Part shown: piece by piece, positions 8,228 to 17,253 of the stretch
Numbering within the stretch: the first letter of the stretch is position 1
How the letters are laid out: each line of letters opens with the position of its first letter
Source: Microvirga arabica
GTDB lineage: Bacteria; Pseudomonadota; Alphaproteobacteria; Rhizobiales; Beijerinckiaceae
NCBI RefSeq assembly: GCF_016811235.1
Contig: NZ_JAFBID010000071.1
Location: 1-34,576 of the forward strand
Direction: 5' to 3'
Length of the DNA stretch: 34,576 nt
Position numbers and translations under genes: made by a program
The notes under the pieces: model-generated
Told to the model about the DNA's origin: nothing
The model's database searches: none
Seen by the model: the letters and a program-made list of their open reading frames with translations, nothing else

Positions 8228-8271
8228 AGCATCGGACCCAAAAGTGGATTTGCACTTTTGGGTCCGATGCT
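8228..8271. repeat. Palindromic intergenic repeat, family A copy 1
   Basis: A perfect inverted repeat with 19-base arms (AGCATCGGACCCAAAAGTG at 8228-8246; complement at 8253-8271) around a 6-base loop. Related copies occur at 11449-11498 and 33216-33266. It starts directly after the gpsA stop. Downstream (8272-8332) is a leader region containing GCGCTAAGG and TTTCGCGATGC, resembling degenerate pieces of the companion element seen at 33279-33327. Confidence 0.85.
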
Positions 8272-8332
8272 CAATGTGATGCGCTAAGGCGAAACGAAGA
8301 TTTCGCGATGCAAGTGAAGGGGTAAGCAGAAC

Positions 8333-8746
8333 ATGGCCCATTGGCTCTACAAATCCGAACCCTCCGTCTGGTCCTGGGATCAGCAAGTCGCCGAAGGCGC
8401 GAAAGGCACCCATTGGAACGGCGTGCGCAATCACGTCGCCAAGCAGAACCTGATGGCCATGAAGGTCGGCGAGCAGGGTTTCTTTTATCACTCGAATGAG
8501 GGCAAGGCGGTGGTGGGCATCGTCGAGGTGATCCGGGAATACTACCCCGATCACACGGACGAGACGGGCAAGTTCGGCATGGTCGACATCAAGGCCGTGA
8601 AGGCTCTGCCGAAACCCGTGACCCTCGACGATATCAAGAAAGTGCCCGGGCTCGAAAAGATGATTTTGGTCAACAATTCCCGCCTGTCGGTGCAGCCGGT
8701 GACGGACGAGGAATGGGCCATCGTGTGCCGGATGGGCGGGCTGTGA
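8333..8746 (+). CDS. EVE-domain protein (thymocyte nuclear protein family)
   Basis: The 137 residues form one EVE domain, a relative of the PUA fold that binds modified bases in nucleic acid. The start MAHWLYKSEPSVWSWD is typical: family members begin with a W.YKSEP aromatic cluster. WNGVRNHVAKQNL (near 26), GEQGFFYHSN (near 45), IVEVIREYYPD (near 62) and the C-terminal LVNNSRLSVQPVTDEEW follow. Small single-domain EVE proteins are widespread in proteobacteria, with an unproven link to RNA or modified DNA recognition. It precedes the nitrilase gene by 21 bases and probably shares its transcript. In many rhizobia a similar gene lies close to gpsA and acs, so the position looks ancestral. Confidence 0.92.
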   Translation: MAHWLYKSEPSVWSWDQQVAEGAKGTHWNGVRNHVAKQNLMAMKVGEQGFFYHSNEGKAVVGIVEVIREYYPDHTDETGKFGMVDIKAVKALPKPVTLDDIKKVPGLEKMILVNNSRLSVQPVTDEEWAIVCRMGGL

Positions 8747-8767
8747 AGAAAAAGGGGCTGTGACGCC

Positions 8768-9541
8768 ATGAAGGTTACCGTCTGTCAGATCGATTGCCGC
8801 CCGGATCATCTGGACGAGGCGCTGAAGGGCCTCGCCGCGCATGTGGCGAAGGAGGCGTCGGATTTCCTGCTGGTGCCGGAGATGTGCTTCGGCGAGTGGC
8901 TGGCGGCCGACCCTGAGCCGAATGCCGCCCAGTGGCAGAAGGCGGTGGCTTTGCATGAGGCGCGCATCGCGCGCATGTCGGCGTTGAACGCCAGGGCCGT
9001 CATGGGCACGCGGCCCATCGTGCTGCCCCACGGCAGCCGGCGCAACGAGGCGTATCTCTGGACGGAGGAAACGGGCGCCGTTCCCGTTCATCAGAAATAC
9101 TACCTTCCCGACGAGGAGGGCTATTACGAGCATACCTGGTACGAGCGCGGTCCGGGCACCTTCGACATCGCCAGGGCACTGGGCATGCGCATCGGCGTGC
9201 AGATCTGCACCGAGATGTGGTTCTTCGAATGGGCGCGCCATTACGCGGCGAGCCGCGCCGATCTCCTGTGCGTCCCGCGGGCGACGCCGCATGGGTCCAC
9301 CCGCAAGTGGCTGGCCGGCGGCCAGGCGGCGGCCGTCTGCGCGGGCGCCTATTGCCTGTCATCCAACCTGTGGGCGCCAAAAGGCTACAAGGCCAATTGC
9401 GGCGGGCTCGGCTGGGTGGTGGACCCGGAGGGCAACGTGCTGGCCGAGACGACCCCGGAGGCGCCCTACGCCACCGTGGAGGTCGACATCGACTTCGCCC
9501 GCGCCAGCAAGACGACCTACCTGCGCTACGTGCCTGAATAA
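8768..9541 (+). CDS. Carbon-nitrogen hydrolase (nitrilase superfamily)
   Basis: This is a 257-residue amidase/nitrilase-fold enzyme. The catalytic triad is visible: Glu38 in LVPEMCF, Lys110 in HQKYYLP, and Cys147 in GVQICTEMWF. The chain ends in the usual beta-strand pattern (GWVVDPEGNVLAE.., then ATVEVDIDF). Members hydrolyse or condense amides, nitriles, carbamoyl groups or N-acylated amino acids; the substrate cannot be told from sequence. An aromatic and acidic insertion after the catalytic Lys (LPDEEGYYEHTWYERG) may shape the pocket. It follows the EVE gene by 21 bases with AAGGGG upstream of ATG 8768. Its neighbours give no pathway hint. Confidence 0.9.
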   Translation: MKVTVCQIDCRPDHLDEALKGLAAHVAKEASDFLLVPEMCFGEWLAADPEPNAAQWQKAVALHEARIARMSALNARAVMGTRPIVLPHGSRRNEAYLWTEETGAVPVHQKYYLPDEEGYYEHTWYERGPGTFDIARALGMRIGVQICTEMWFFEWARHYAASRADLLCVPRATPHGSTRKWLAGGQAAAVCAGAYCLSSNLWAPKGYKANCGGLGWVVDPEGNVLAETTPEAPYATVEVDIDFARASKTTYLRYVPE

Positions 9542-9553
9542 GCCTCGGCCATC

Positions 9554-9572
9554 CGGCAGGATAGCCCTGCCG
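9554..9572. terminator. Weak hairpin between convergent genes
   Basis: CGGCAGG/CCTGCCG (9554-9560, 9566-9572) with a 5-base loop lies between the ends of the nitrilase gene and the minus-strand small protein. No T tract follows on either strand, so factor-independent termination is doubtful. Confidence 0.3.
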
Positions 9573-9613
9573 CTCGTCAGTGCCTGCCAAGTTTGGATGT
9601 CGCGGGGGGAAGA

Positions 9614-9856
9614 TTAGGTCCGGGAGAGACGCTGACCGATCCAATCCCTGGCCATGTCCAGGCTGGAGAAGGTCGGTCGGTCGATCCCTTCGAGACGGCC
9701 GAAGCCTGCCTCCAGGTACCACTGCCCGGGAGCCACCTCGTTCTCGTCCGACAGGCGCACCAGCACCGCCACCAGCCGCTCCTCCTCGTCGAGGACCAGC
9801 ATGCCTTCCTCGTCGAAGCCGGTCGCCACGCGGATAGGGTGAAGCGTGAGGGTCAT
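9614..9856 (-). CDS. Small uncharacterised protein A, paralogue of the protein at 10921-11181
   Basis: I do not recognise a named family. The 80-residue product has no membrane segment, signal peptide or cysteine. It reads as short beta strands and a C-terminal helix: GMLVLDEEERLVAVLVRL, then QWYLEAGFG near residue 46-54 and AxDWIGQRL at the end. The protein at 10921 shares the same order of motifs (LVL.D..L.AV.VRL, then W.LEAGFG, then P.F....A..W...L.R), so the two are paralogues. The ATG overlaps the TGA of the Crp-like gene (ATGA, 9853-9856), so it is the second gene of that operon and translationally coupled. Function is unknown; the tie to the regulator is the best clue. Confidence 0.75.
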   Translation of the reverse strand: MTLTLHPIRVATGFDEEGMLVLDEEERLVAVLVRLSDENEVAPGQWYLEAGFGRLEGIDRPTFSSLDMARDWIGQRLSRT

Positions 9857-10599
9857 GCGGCGGCCTGATCATTCTCCAGGTGCAGGTAGGTGGGGTCGAA
9901 TTCGCCCACCTGCTTCAACTTCTCCCAATCAGGAATGTTCAGCCTGGATCCTTGGGTCACGATCAGACCATCGGTCCGCATCTGCTGCAGCACCCGGTTG
10001 ACGTGCACCGTGGTGAAGCCGAGGGCATCGGCGAACTCGCTCTGGGTGATCGGCAGATCACAGGCATGGTCCTCGACAAGGTCCACGGCCCGCAGGCGCA
10101 CCAGCAGCTCGCACAGCACATGGGCCATGCGGCTCACACCTTCGCGCCGGCCGACATTGGTCACCCACTCCCGGAAGATGGCCGCATCGATCAGGGTCTC
10201 GCGCCAGAACGCACTCGTGATCCGCGGATGGCGGGCGCAGAGGTTGCGCAGGTCTTCGTGGGTGACGAAGCCGACACGGCACTGGCTGATGGTGGCGACG
10301 CTGTTGTCGAGCACCTTCAGATGCAGGCTCTGGAGGTCGGGAATGTCGCCGGGAATGTTGAAGGAGACGATCTGGCGCTTGCCCCCAGCTGTGATCTTGT
10401 AGGTACAGGTAAAGCCGCTCAGAAGCAGGCAGGAGCGGGAGGGACGATCCCCCTCGCGCACGATGTCCTGATCGGCCTTGATCACCTGCACTTGCATCGG
10501 CAGGGTCTCAAGCGCCTGCCGCTCGTCGCCCGTGAGCGTATGGGCACTCTCGATCTTGCGGATGAGCGGATTGTAGTCAGGATGAAAAGGTGAGTGCAT
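9853..10599 (-). CDS. Crp/Fnr-family transcriptional regulator
   Basis: This 248-residue regulator has an N-terminal cyclic-nucleotide-binding-like beta barrel (about 30-115, including REGDRPSRSCLLLSGF and FNIPGDIPDLQSL). A dimerisation helix (about 120-170) and a Crp-type helix-turn-helix (about 183-225, recognition helix in GFTTVHVNRVLQQM) follow. The N-terminal cysteine cluster of oxygen-sensing Fnr is absent, and the phosphate-binding signature of cAMP-dependent Crp is not evident, so the signal is unknown. Cys57, Cys65 and Cys107 in the barrel could matter if sensing is redox-based. Many such paralogues exist in Methylobacteriaceae and Bradyrhizobiaceae. It is coupled to the downstream small protein A. 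A perfect inverted repeat in its upstream spacer may be an operator. Confidence 0.92.
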   Translation of the reverse strand: MHSPFHPDYNPLIRKIESAHTLTGDERQALETLPMQVQVIKADQDIVREGDRPSRSCLLLSGFTCTYKITAGGKRQIVSFNIPGDIPDLQSLHLKVLDNSVATISQCRVGFVTHEDLRNLCARHPRITSAFWRETLIDAAIFREWVTNVGRREGVSRMAHVLCELLVRLRAVDLVEDHACDLPITQSEFADALGFTTVHVNRVLQQMRTDGLIVTQGSRLNIPDWEKLKQVGEFDPTYLHLENDQAAA

Positions 10600-10920
10600 G
10601 ATGGCGCTCCCTCGTTTGCAGGCGGGAGCACGTCGTATCTCTCAGGTATCAGCGCCCAAGACCAGTGGCTGACAATGAACCCTCCATAGCACACAAACGA
10701 ATGCCCGTCACTGTTTTATGTTAATCTCCAAGATTAACATCATCGACGAGATGCACCTTTTTAGAATTTATCCGAGTGTTTCGCATCAATATACTTGTTT
10801 AACAGCCAGATAAAGCTATGAAAAAGGGGCTGAAAGTAAATTGCTTTATCAGGATGAATTTTTCTAGGGTGTCCGGCCACTTGGCACGGACCTTTCGCCC
10901 CAGCCTGGAAGCCGAAGGCG
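10600..10920. promoter_or_regulatory. AT-rich divergent spacer between the Crp-like gene and small protein B
   Basis: About 320 bases without a gene. From roughly 10680 to 10870 it is clearly more AT-rich than the surrounding DNA, as expected of a regulated promoter region. It holds the perfect inverted repeat at 10718-10740 and a second looser one, GATAAAGC/GCTTTATC (10809-10816, 10843-10850). A weak plus-strand promoter candidate is TTGTTT (10795) and TATGAA (10817), 16 bases apart. Confidence 0.6.
10718..10740. promoter_or_regulatory. Candidate operator: perfect 9-bp inverted repeat
   Basis: ATGTTAATC (10718-10726) and GATTAACAT (10732-10740) are perfect inverted arms around TCCAA. The two-fold symmetry and size suit a dimeric Crp/Fnr-type regulator. 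However, the canonical FNR/FixK site is TTGAT-N4-ATCAA, so core and spacing differ. The site lies 118 bases upstream of the Crp-like start codon and 180 upstream of small protein B. A role in controlling both is inferred from position. Confidence 0.5.
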
Positions 10921-11181
10921 ATGGTCCTCGACATCACATTTATACCTATGCGCGTGCTCATCGACGGTCATGACACAGATGGCAGGCTTGTCCTCGCGGA
11001 CAACCAGTTGGCCGCCGTGTTCGTTCGCCTCGAGGGGACGCACCACGACCCGGAGCACAAGGGCTGGTGGCACCTGGAAGCCGGGTTCGGCAAGTGCAAC
11101 AGCCAGAACGCGCCCCTGTTCAGGACGCCTGAAGAAGCGGGAACTTGGGTCGAGCAAACCCTGACGCGCAAGGCCGCGTAA
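10921..11181 (+). CDS. Small uncharacterised protein B, paralogue of the protein at 9614-9856
   Basis: The 86-residue product has no known name to me. It aligns end to end with small protein A: DITFIPMRV matches TLTLHPIRV, GRLVLADNQLAAVFVRL matches GMLVLDEEERLVAVLVRL, and WWHLEAGFG matches QWYLEAGFG. The ends match too (P.F.TPEEAGTWVEQTLTR). That alignment supports the ATG at 10921 over the in-frame ATG nine codons later. It has one Cys and no membrane segment. It is divergent from the Crp-like gene and may be under its control. The two paralogues on either side of one regulator suggest duplication in place. Function unknown. Confidence 0.7.
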   Translation: MVLDITFIPMRVLIDGHDTDGRLVLADNQLAAVFVRLEGTHHDPEHKGWWHLEAGFGKCNSQNAPLFRTPEEAGTWVEQTLTRKAA

Positions 11182-11522
11182 TTCGCGGAGGCCATCCGAC
11201 GAACGCGGCGGCCGTCAGGATCGGCAGCCAGAACAAGCCGGTGCAGGTCCTCGGCCCCGACCTGACCGGGAGGTGATGGCGGCGGCGCGAGAAGATGCGC
11301 GCCTCGCCAAAGATCCCGATCGTCGCCGTACACCGTCCGGGACGACGATGCTGCACTGCACCCCGAAAGTAGCAAAGACCAAAGTGCGATCCCGGCCCCG
11401 CTTGCCCGACCCCTCTCTCTTTCCGTAAATCTAGCGCTAAATTGATGAGCGCATCGGATGGTCCCGAAAGTGCAAATCCACTTTGGGTCCGATGCTCTAG
11501 GCCAGCGTCTGGGAGAAGCGCC
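11182..11522. other. Spacer before acs; no gene seen, repeat at its 3' end
   Basis: The 341 bases show no credible gene. A 134-codon minus-strand frame crosses it but runs into acs and has no recognisable product. The last part carries a family A palindrome (11449-11498). The acs promoter should lie in or upstream of 11400-11450, but I could not pick a convincing -35/-10 pair. Confidence 0.5.
11449..11498. repeat. Palindromic intergenic repeat, family A copy 2 (diverged)
   Basis: Arms GCATCGGA..TCCCGAAAGTG and CACTTTGGGTCCGATGC form an imperfect version of the palindrome at 8228-8271, with an extra TGG in the left arm and a shortened A/T run. It ends 25 bases upstream of the acs start codon, so it would fold in the acs leader RNA. 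Confidence 0.8.
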
Positions 11523-13481
<1,959 letters not shown>

Positions 13482-13816
13482 CACAACGCGTCATCCCGGA
13501 CGCGCAGGCGGTCCTGGTCTACGTTTAAACTCACCACGTCATGGCCGGGCCTGTCCCGGCCATCCCGATGCTGAAGAGCACGGCGCTCCAAGCCATCGAG
13601 ATCACCGGCAAAGGCCGGTGATGACCTGGGAGGATGTCATTCCCGGCCGGAGCGTCAGCGGAGGGGAAGGGAATCCACCCGCACGCTCTGCGCTATGGAT
13701 CCCCTTCCCGGTCTACGGCCGCGGGGATGACAGCGCCGCCGCTTTCTGAACCACACGGAACCGTAGCCTTATCTTTCGCGTCTCACCCTCACGCTATCCG
13801 CAGGAGGGTTCGAGAC
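13482..13816. repeat. Intergenic block of REP-like palindromes between acs and the L,D-transpeptidase gene
   Basis: About 335 bases without a gene, packed with short palindromes. They are ATGGCCGGG/CCCGGCCAT (13541-13549, 13555-13563), ATCACCGGC/GCCGGTGAT around 13600-13623, and GGGGAAGGGAATCC near 13670 answered by GGATCCCCTTCCC near 13697. The first unit recurs almost unchanged at 25718-25740. Such mosaics are typical of rhizobial intergenic repeats and may serve as the acs transcript end. Confidence 0.75.
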
Positions 13817-14314
13817 ATGCGCATCCTTGCCGCCGTCGCCATCATCGCCATCGCCGTGACCACCATGCCCGCCTCAGCCCGCGAGGTCGTGCCGTTTCAG
13901 GCAAGCGTGTCGCCCGGCACCATTGTGATCAAGACGGCCGAGCGGCGGCTCTATTACGTGCGCGGCGACGGGACGGCCCTGCGCTACCGCGTGGCTGTGG
14001 GCAAGCCCGGCAAGCAATGGTTCGGCGAGGCGCAAATCGACGGCAAGTATGTGAGGCCCGCCTGGTCGCCGCCGGCGGAGGTGAAGCGCGACAACCCGCG
14101 CCTGCCCGACGTGATCCCCGGCGGCGCGCCTAACAACCCTATGGGCGCGCGCGCGCTCACCCTCAACCTCGACGAATACGCCATCCACGGCACCAACCGC
14201 CCGAGCTCCATCGGCACCTACGCGTCCTACGGCTGCATCCGCATGCTCAACGAGGACATCGTGCACCTCTACGATCAGGTGAATGTGGGCACACGAGTGG
14301 TGGTCGTGCCATAA
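13817..14314 (+). CDS. L,D-transpeptidase (YkuD family), exported
   Basis: The 165-residue protein has a signal peptide (about 1-21, hydrophobic core AAVAIIAIAVTT, likely cleavage after ASA) and one YkuD domain. The catalytic motif is complete: His124 in AIHGTNRP and SYGCIR with Cys140 and Arg142. The more usual His before GC is Tyr here, as in many rhizobial members. Such enzymes form 3-3 cross-links in peptidoglycan or attach proteins to it in the periplasm. The strong AGGAGG at 13802-13807 before ATG 13817 sets the start; an upstream in-frame extension would run through repeats. It stands alone, with repeats on both sides. Confidence 0.93.
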   Translation: MRILAAVAIIAIAVTTMPASAREVVPFQASVSPGTIVIKTAERRLYYVRGDGTALRYRVAVGKPGKQWFGEAQIDGKYVRPAWSPPAEVKRDNPRLPDVIPGGAPNNPMGARALTLNLDEYAIHGTNRPSSIGTYASYGCIRMLNEDIVHLYDQVNVGTRVVVVP

Positions 14315-14333
14315 GACGGCGCATTTCATAAGC

Positions 14334-14442
14334 CCTCATCCTGAGGAGGTCGCAGAGCGACCGTCTCGAAGGACGAGGGCGCCTCCAGTGCTCTCTGGAG
14401 CCTCCTTCGAGACGCCTGCTGCGCAGGCTCCTCAGGATGAGG
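14334..14442. repeat. Long palindromic repeat, family B copy 1, between convergent genes
   Basis: Outer arms of 15 bases, CCTCATCCTGAGGAG (14334-14348) and its complement (14428-14442), enclose inner arms built on CGTCTCGAAGG (near 14362) and CCTTCGAGACG (near 14404). The same plan is present at 34427-34528. It lies between the convergent L,D-transpeptidase and cyclopropane synthase genes and could end both transcripts. Confidence 0.85.
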
Positions 14443-14460
14443 TTCAGGCAGGTTTGACGT

Positions 14461-15762
14461 TCAAGATTGATACAAATCCGCTCGGCTCGGCGGCAAACCC
14501 GACGCTCCCCGCGTGCGCTTGGAGGCGAGCGTCTGGTTCACGCCCACGGCCCCGCGCTCGAAGGCGAGCGAGCAGCCGGCGAGGTAGAGCAGCCACATGC
14601 GGGTTTTTTCCGGCCCGACCAGCGCCTCCGCTTCCTTGCGGCGGGCGTTGAGATTCTCCCACCACAGGCGCGTGGTGCGCTGGTAATGCTCGCGCCAGGC
14701 CTCGACATCGTGCACCTCGAAGCCGTATCGCTCCAGGTTGGAAATCGACATGCCCAGATGATCGAGTTCGCCGCCGGGAAAGATGTAGCGGGTGAGCGCC
14801 CTGTATTCGGGCTTGAGCTTGCGGAACGCCCGCTCGCTGCGCTTGGCGCGCCGGGCGATGGTGTGGTGGAGATACAAGCCCCGCGGACGCAGCAGGCGAT
14901 GCACGGCACTGAAATAAGACGGGTAATTGGCGATCCCCACCTGCTCGAACATGCCGATGGAGGAGATCTTGTCGAACTCGCCCTCGACCTGCGTGAAGTC
15001 CTTCAGCAGAACCTCGACGCGATCCTGCAGACCCAAGCGCGCGATCTTCTCCCTGGCCAGAGCGGCCTGCTCCTCGGACAGCGTCACGCCCGTGGCCTTC
15101 ACGCCGTAATGCTGCGCCGCGTGGCAGATGAGCGCCCCCCAGCCGCAGCCGATGTCGAGCAGGCGCTCATTCGGTTTGAGCCGCAGCTTGCGGCAGATCA
15201 TGTCGAGCTTGTCGCGCTGCGCCCTGGCGATGTCGTCATGCCAGTCCGGCTGAAAATACGCGCAGGTATAGACCATCTCCGGATCGAGAAAGAGCCGGTA
15301 TAAGTCGTTCGACACGTCGTAGTGATAGGCGACGTTCTTCTTGTTGGTCTGGGGCCTGCCGTCGCGCGCGTCCGGGTTGTCCTTCACCCGATCGAGCGGA
15401 CGCGGCATGTCGGCGGGAGCGCGCAGGAAATGATAGGCGACCTTCAGCGCCTTGCGCTTGCTCACCGCTTTCAGGCGGCGCGCGACCTTCTGCGGCCGCT
15501 GGTCGGCCAGATCGAACAGGGTGCCGTTTTTCAGGTCGATGAGCCCCGCCACGACGGCGTTGAGCACAGTGTCGAGATTCGGGCGGCGGATCAGGGCGGC
15601 GATCACGCTCTCACGGCGGATCACGAGGCGCATGGCATAGGACGGCAGATCCGCCGGAATCGTCGAGCCGTCCCACAGCTCGAAGCCGAACTGGAGATCG
15701 AGCGCGCGATGCGCGTCGCTCAGAAGATCCCGGAACATCTCCAGCCGTGCCGCCCCGCTCAT
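14461..15762 (-). CDS. Cyclopropane-fatty-acyl-phospholipid synthase family methyltransferase
   Basis: The 433-residue product has an N-terminal lipid-binding domain and a C-terminal SAM-dependent methyltransferase domain (from about residue 140). The YHYDVSNDLYRLFLD start is near 146-160, the SAM-binding LLDIGCGWGA at 201-210 and GVTLSEEQ near 225. SIGMFEQVG and the HTIA.. region follow, and a catalytic Tyr/Cys zone lies toward the end. Family enzymes add a methylene group across double bonds of membrane phospholipid acyl chains. ATG 15762 (MSGAARLEMF..) with AGGACAGG upstream is preferred; a longer frame to 15846 is Cys/Arg-rich and unlike the family. It lies 125 bases after the ECF41 sigma gene on the same strand and might receive readthrough. 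Confidence 0.9.
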   Translation of the reverse strand: MSGAARLEMFRDLLSDAHRALDLQFGFELWDGSTIPADLPSYAMRLVIRRESVIAALIRRPNLDTVLNAVVAGLIDLKNGTLFDLADQRPQKVARRLKAVSKRKALKVAYHFLRAPADMPRPLDRVKDNPDARDGRPQTNKKNVAYHYDVSNDLYRLFLDPEMVYTCAYFQPDWHDDIARAQRDKLDMICRKLRLKPNERLLDIGCGWGALICHAAQHYGVKATGVTLSEEQAALAREKIARLGLQDRVEVLLKDFTQVEGEFDKISSIGMFEQVGIANYPSYFSAVHRLLRPRGLYLHHTIARRAKRSERAFRKLKPEYRALTRYIFPGGELDHLGMSISNLERYGFEVHDVEAWREHYQRTTRLWWENLNARRKEAEALVGPEKTRMWLLYLAGCSLAFERGAVGVNQTLASKRTRGASGLPPSRADLYQS

Positions 15763-15887
15763 GCCACCTGTCCTGCTGCACGAGCAGCCTAGAACCGGCG
15801 CTGCCGCTGCGCAACGTCGTGACATCCATCGGGCGTGGATGACCACCCTCTCTGAACGGAGGGGAGCGAACGCTCCTGCTGCCCTGG

Positions 15888-16766
15888 TCAGTCTGCCAGA
15901 TCCGCCAGGTGCCGGAGCTTCTCGGGATTGCGCACGATATAGACTCCAACGATGCGTCCGTCCTCGATGTCGAGCGCGGTGGTCTGCACCATGCCGTCCT
16001 GTTCGAGCGTGACGAAGCCGGGCAAGCCGTTGATTAGGCCCTTATAGAGAACGGTGGGCAACTGACCTCCGCTCTTGCGCGCCACCCCCAGAAACAGGCC
16101 GGCGACCCTGCGAAAACCGAACAGCGGATTGAGCGCCGCATTCCGGATGCCGCCGCCATCCGTCTGGGCCACGACGTTCTCCGCCAGGAGATTCCGCAGA
16201 GCCGTCAGGTCGCCGCTGCGAGAGGCCGCGAAGAAGGCATCGGTCACCCGCTCCCCTTCCTCCCGGTCGATGGCGTAGCGGGGTCGCTCGGCCCGCACGT
16301 TCTTGCGGGCTCGCGCCGCAAGCTGGCGGCAGGCGGCCGGGTCGCGGTCGAGGGTTGCCGCGACCTCGTCGAAGCCGAGCCCGAACACGTCATGCAGGAG
16401 AAAGGCGGCGCGCTCCAGAGGCGACAGCCGCTCCAGCGCCATCATCAGGGTCAGGGAGAGGTCCTCACCCATCTCGCCCTCCCCATCGGCCTCCAGAACC
16501 GGCTCGGGCAGCCAGGGTCCGATATAGGTTTCGCGCTTCACCCTGGCCGATTTCAGGATGTCGAGGCACAGGCGCGTGACGGTCTTGGAAAGGAAGGCGC
16601 CCGGCTCGCGGATTGTGGTGCGGTCCGTCTGGTGCCAGCGGATATAGGCCTCCTGCACCACATCCTCGGCCTCCGCGATGGAGCCGAGCATGCGATAGGC
16701 GAGGCGGACCAGCCCCGGCCTGAGGGGCTGGAACCGGTCCGCGGCATCGCCGTCAGGCGGCAGCAC
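15888..16766 (-). CDS. ECF41-type RNA polymerase sigma factor with SnoaL-like C-terminal domain
   Basis: This 292-residue ECF sigma factor has region 2 (about 12-78, RLAYRMLGSIAEAEDVVQEAYIRW) and region 4 (about 105-160). A SnoaL/NTF2-like extension of some 115 residues follows. The three ECF41 signatures are present: WLPEP in the linker (85-89), DGGG (203-206) and NPEKL near the end (280-284). In studied ECF41 proteins the extension replaces an anti-sigma factor and tunes activity. The residue after DGGG is Ile rather than the usual Lys. The start is a GTG at 16766, overlapping the partner gene by 14 bases. It should recognise the promoter at 17254-17280. Confidence 0.93.
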   Translation of the reverse strand: MLPPDGDAADRFQPLRPGLVRLAYRMLGSIAEAEDVVQEAYIRWHQTDRTTIREPGAFLSKTVTRLCLDILKSARVKRETYIGPWLPEPVLEADGEGEMGEDLSLTLMMALERLSPLERAAFLLHDVFGLGFDEVAATLDRDPAACRQLAARARKNVRAERPRYAIDREEGERVTDAFFAASRSGDLTALRNLLAENVVAQTDGGGIRNAALNPLFGFRRVAGLFLGVARKSGGQLPTVLYKGLINGLPGFVTLEQDGMVQTTALDIEDGRIVGVYIVRNPEKLRHLADLAD

Positions 16767-17214
16767 GGCCAGACTCGACCGGATGGATGGATCGGAAGCC
16801 GATGGCCAGCCGGTTCCAGGCGTTGATCGCGCCGATCAGCAGGGTCAGGTTGACCTGCTCGGCCGGCGTGAAGTGCCGGCTCAACTCCGCGTAATCCTCA
16901 TCGGGCGCATGGGTCTCGGCCACGAGCGTCAGGGCCTCGGTCCAGGCGAGCGCCGCCCGCTCGCGCTCGCTGTAGAGGGGCGATTCCCGCCAGGCGCTCA
17001 GGAGATAGAGCCGCTCCTCGGTCTCGCCGTTGGCGCGGGCATCCTTGGTGTGAATGTGGATGCAATAGGCGCAGCCGTTGATCTGCGAGGCGCGGGTCTT
17101 CACCAGCTCGATGAGCTTGAACTCCAAGCCGCTGCTCTTGAGCGTCTTTTCCAGCTCGATCATCGGCTTCAGGGAGCCGGGGGCGACGTCAAAGGGAATC
17201 AACCGGGCTTTCAT
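16753..17214 (-). CDS. Carboxymuconolactone decarboxylase/AhpD-like protein, ECF41 partner
   Basis: The 153-residue protein belongs to the AhpD/CMD alkylhydroperoxidase-like fold. Cys48 and Cys51 form the CxxC of GCAYCIHIHTKDA, with His55 three residues on, as in peroxidatic AhpD relatives. Genes of the COE group (carboxymuconolactone decarboxylase, oxidoreductase, epimerase) are the typical neighbours and targets of ECF41 sigma factors. Here it is the first gene of the operon, overlaps the sigma gene, and sits directly behind the matching promoter. ATG 17214 is preceded by AGGACC. The true substrate is unknown; peroxide or organic hydroperoxide handling is an inference from the motif. Confidence 0.92.
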   Translation of the reverse strand: MKARLIPFDVAPGSLKPMIELEKTLKSSGLEFKLIELVKTRASQINGCAYCIHIHTKDARANGETEERLYLLSAWRESPLYSERERAALAWTEALTLVAETHAPDEDYAELSRHFTPAEQVNLTLLIGAINAWNRLAIGFRSIHPVESGRAAA

Positions 17215-17253
17215 CGTCTTAGGTCCTCATGGTCAGGTTGCTGACGATGCTAA

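Noticed and set aside
6719..9292. 857-codon minus-strand open frame across tsaD, gpsA and the EVE and nitrilase genes
   Set aside because: It crosses four well-supported genes in antisense and shows no domain; long antisense frames are expected at this GC content.
13482..13816. CRISPR array or insertion-sequence ends
   Set aside because: Repeats are unequal, irregularly spaced palindromes with no spacers, transposase or target duplication.
15763..15887. Second ECF41 promoter ahead of the cyclopropane synthase gene
   Set aside because: A TGTCACG lies there on the minus strand but no CGTC follows at 16 bases, so the match is partial only.
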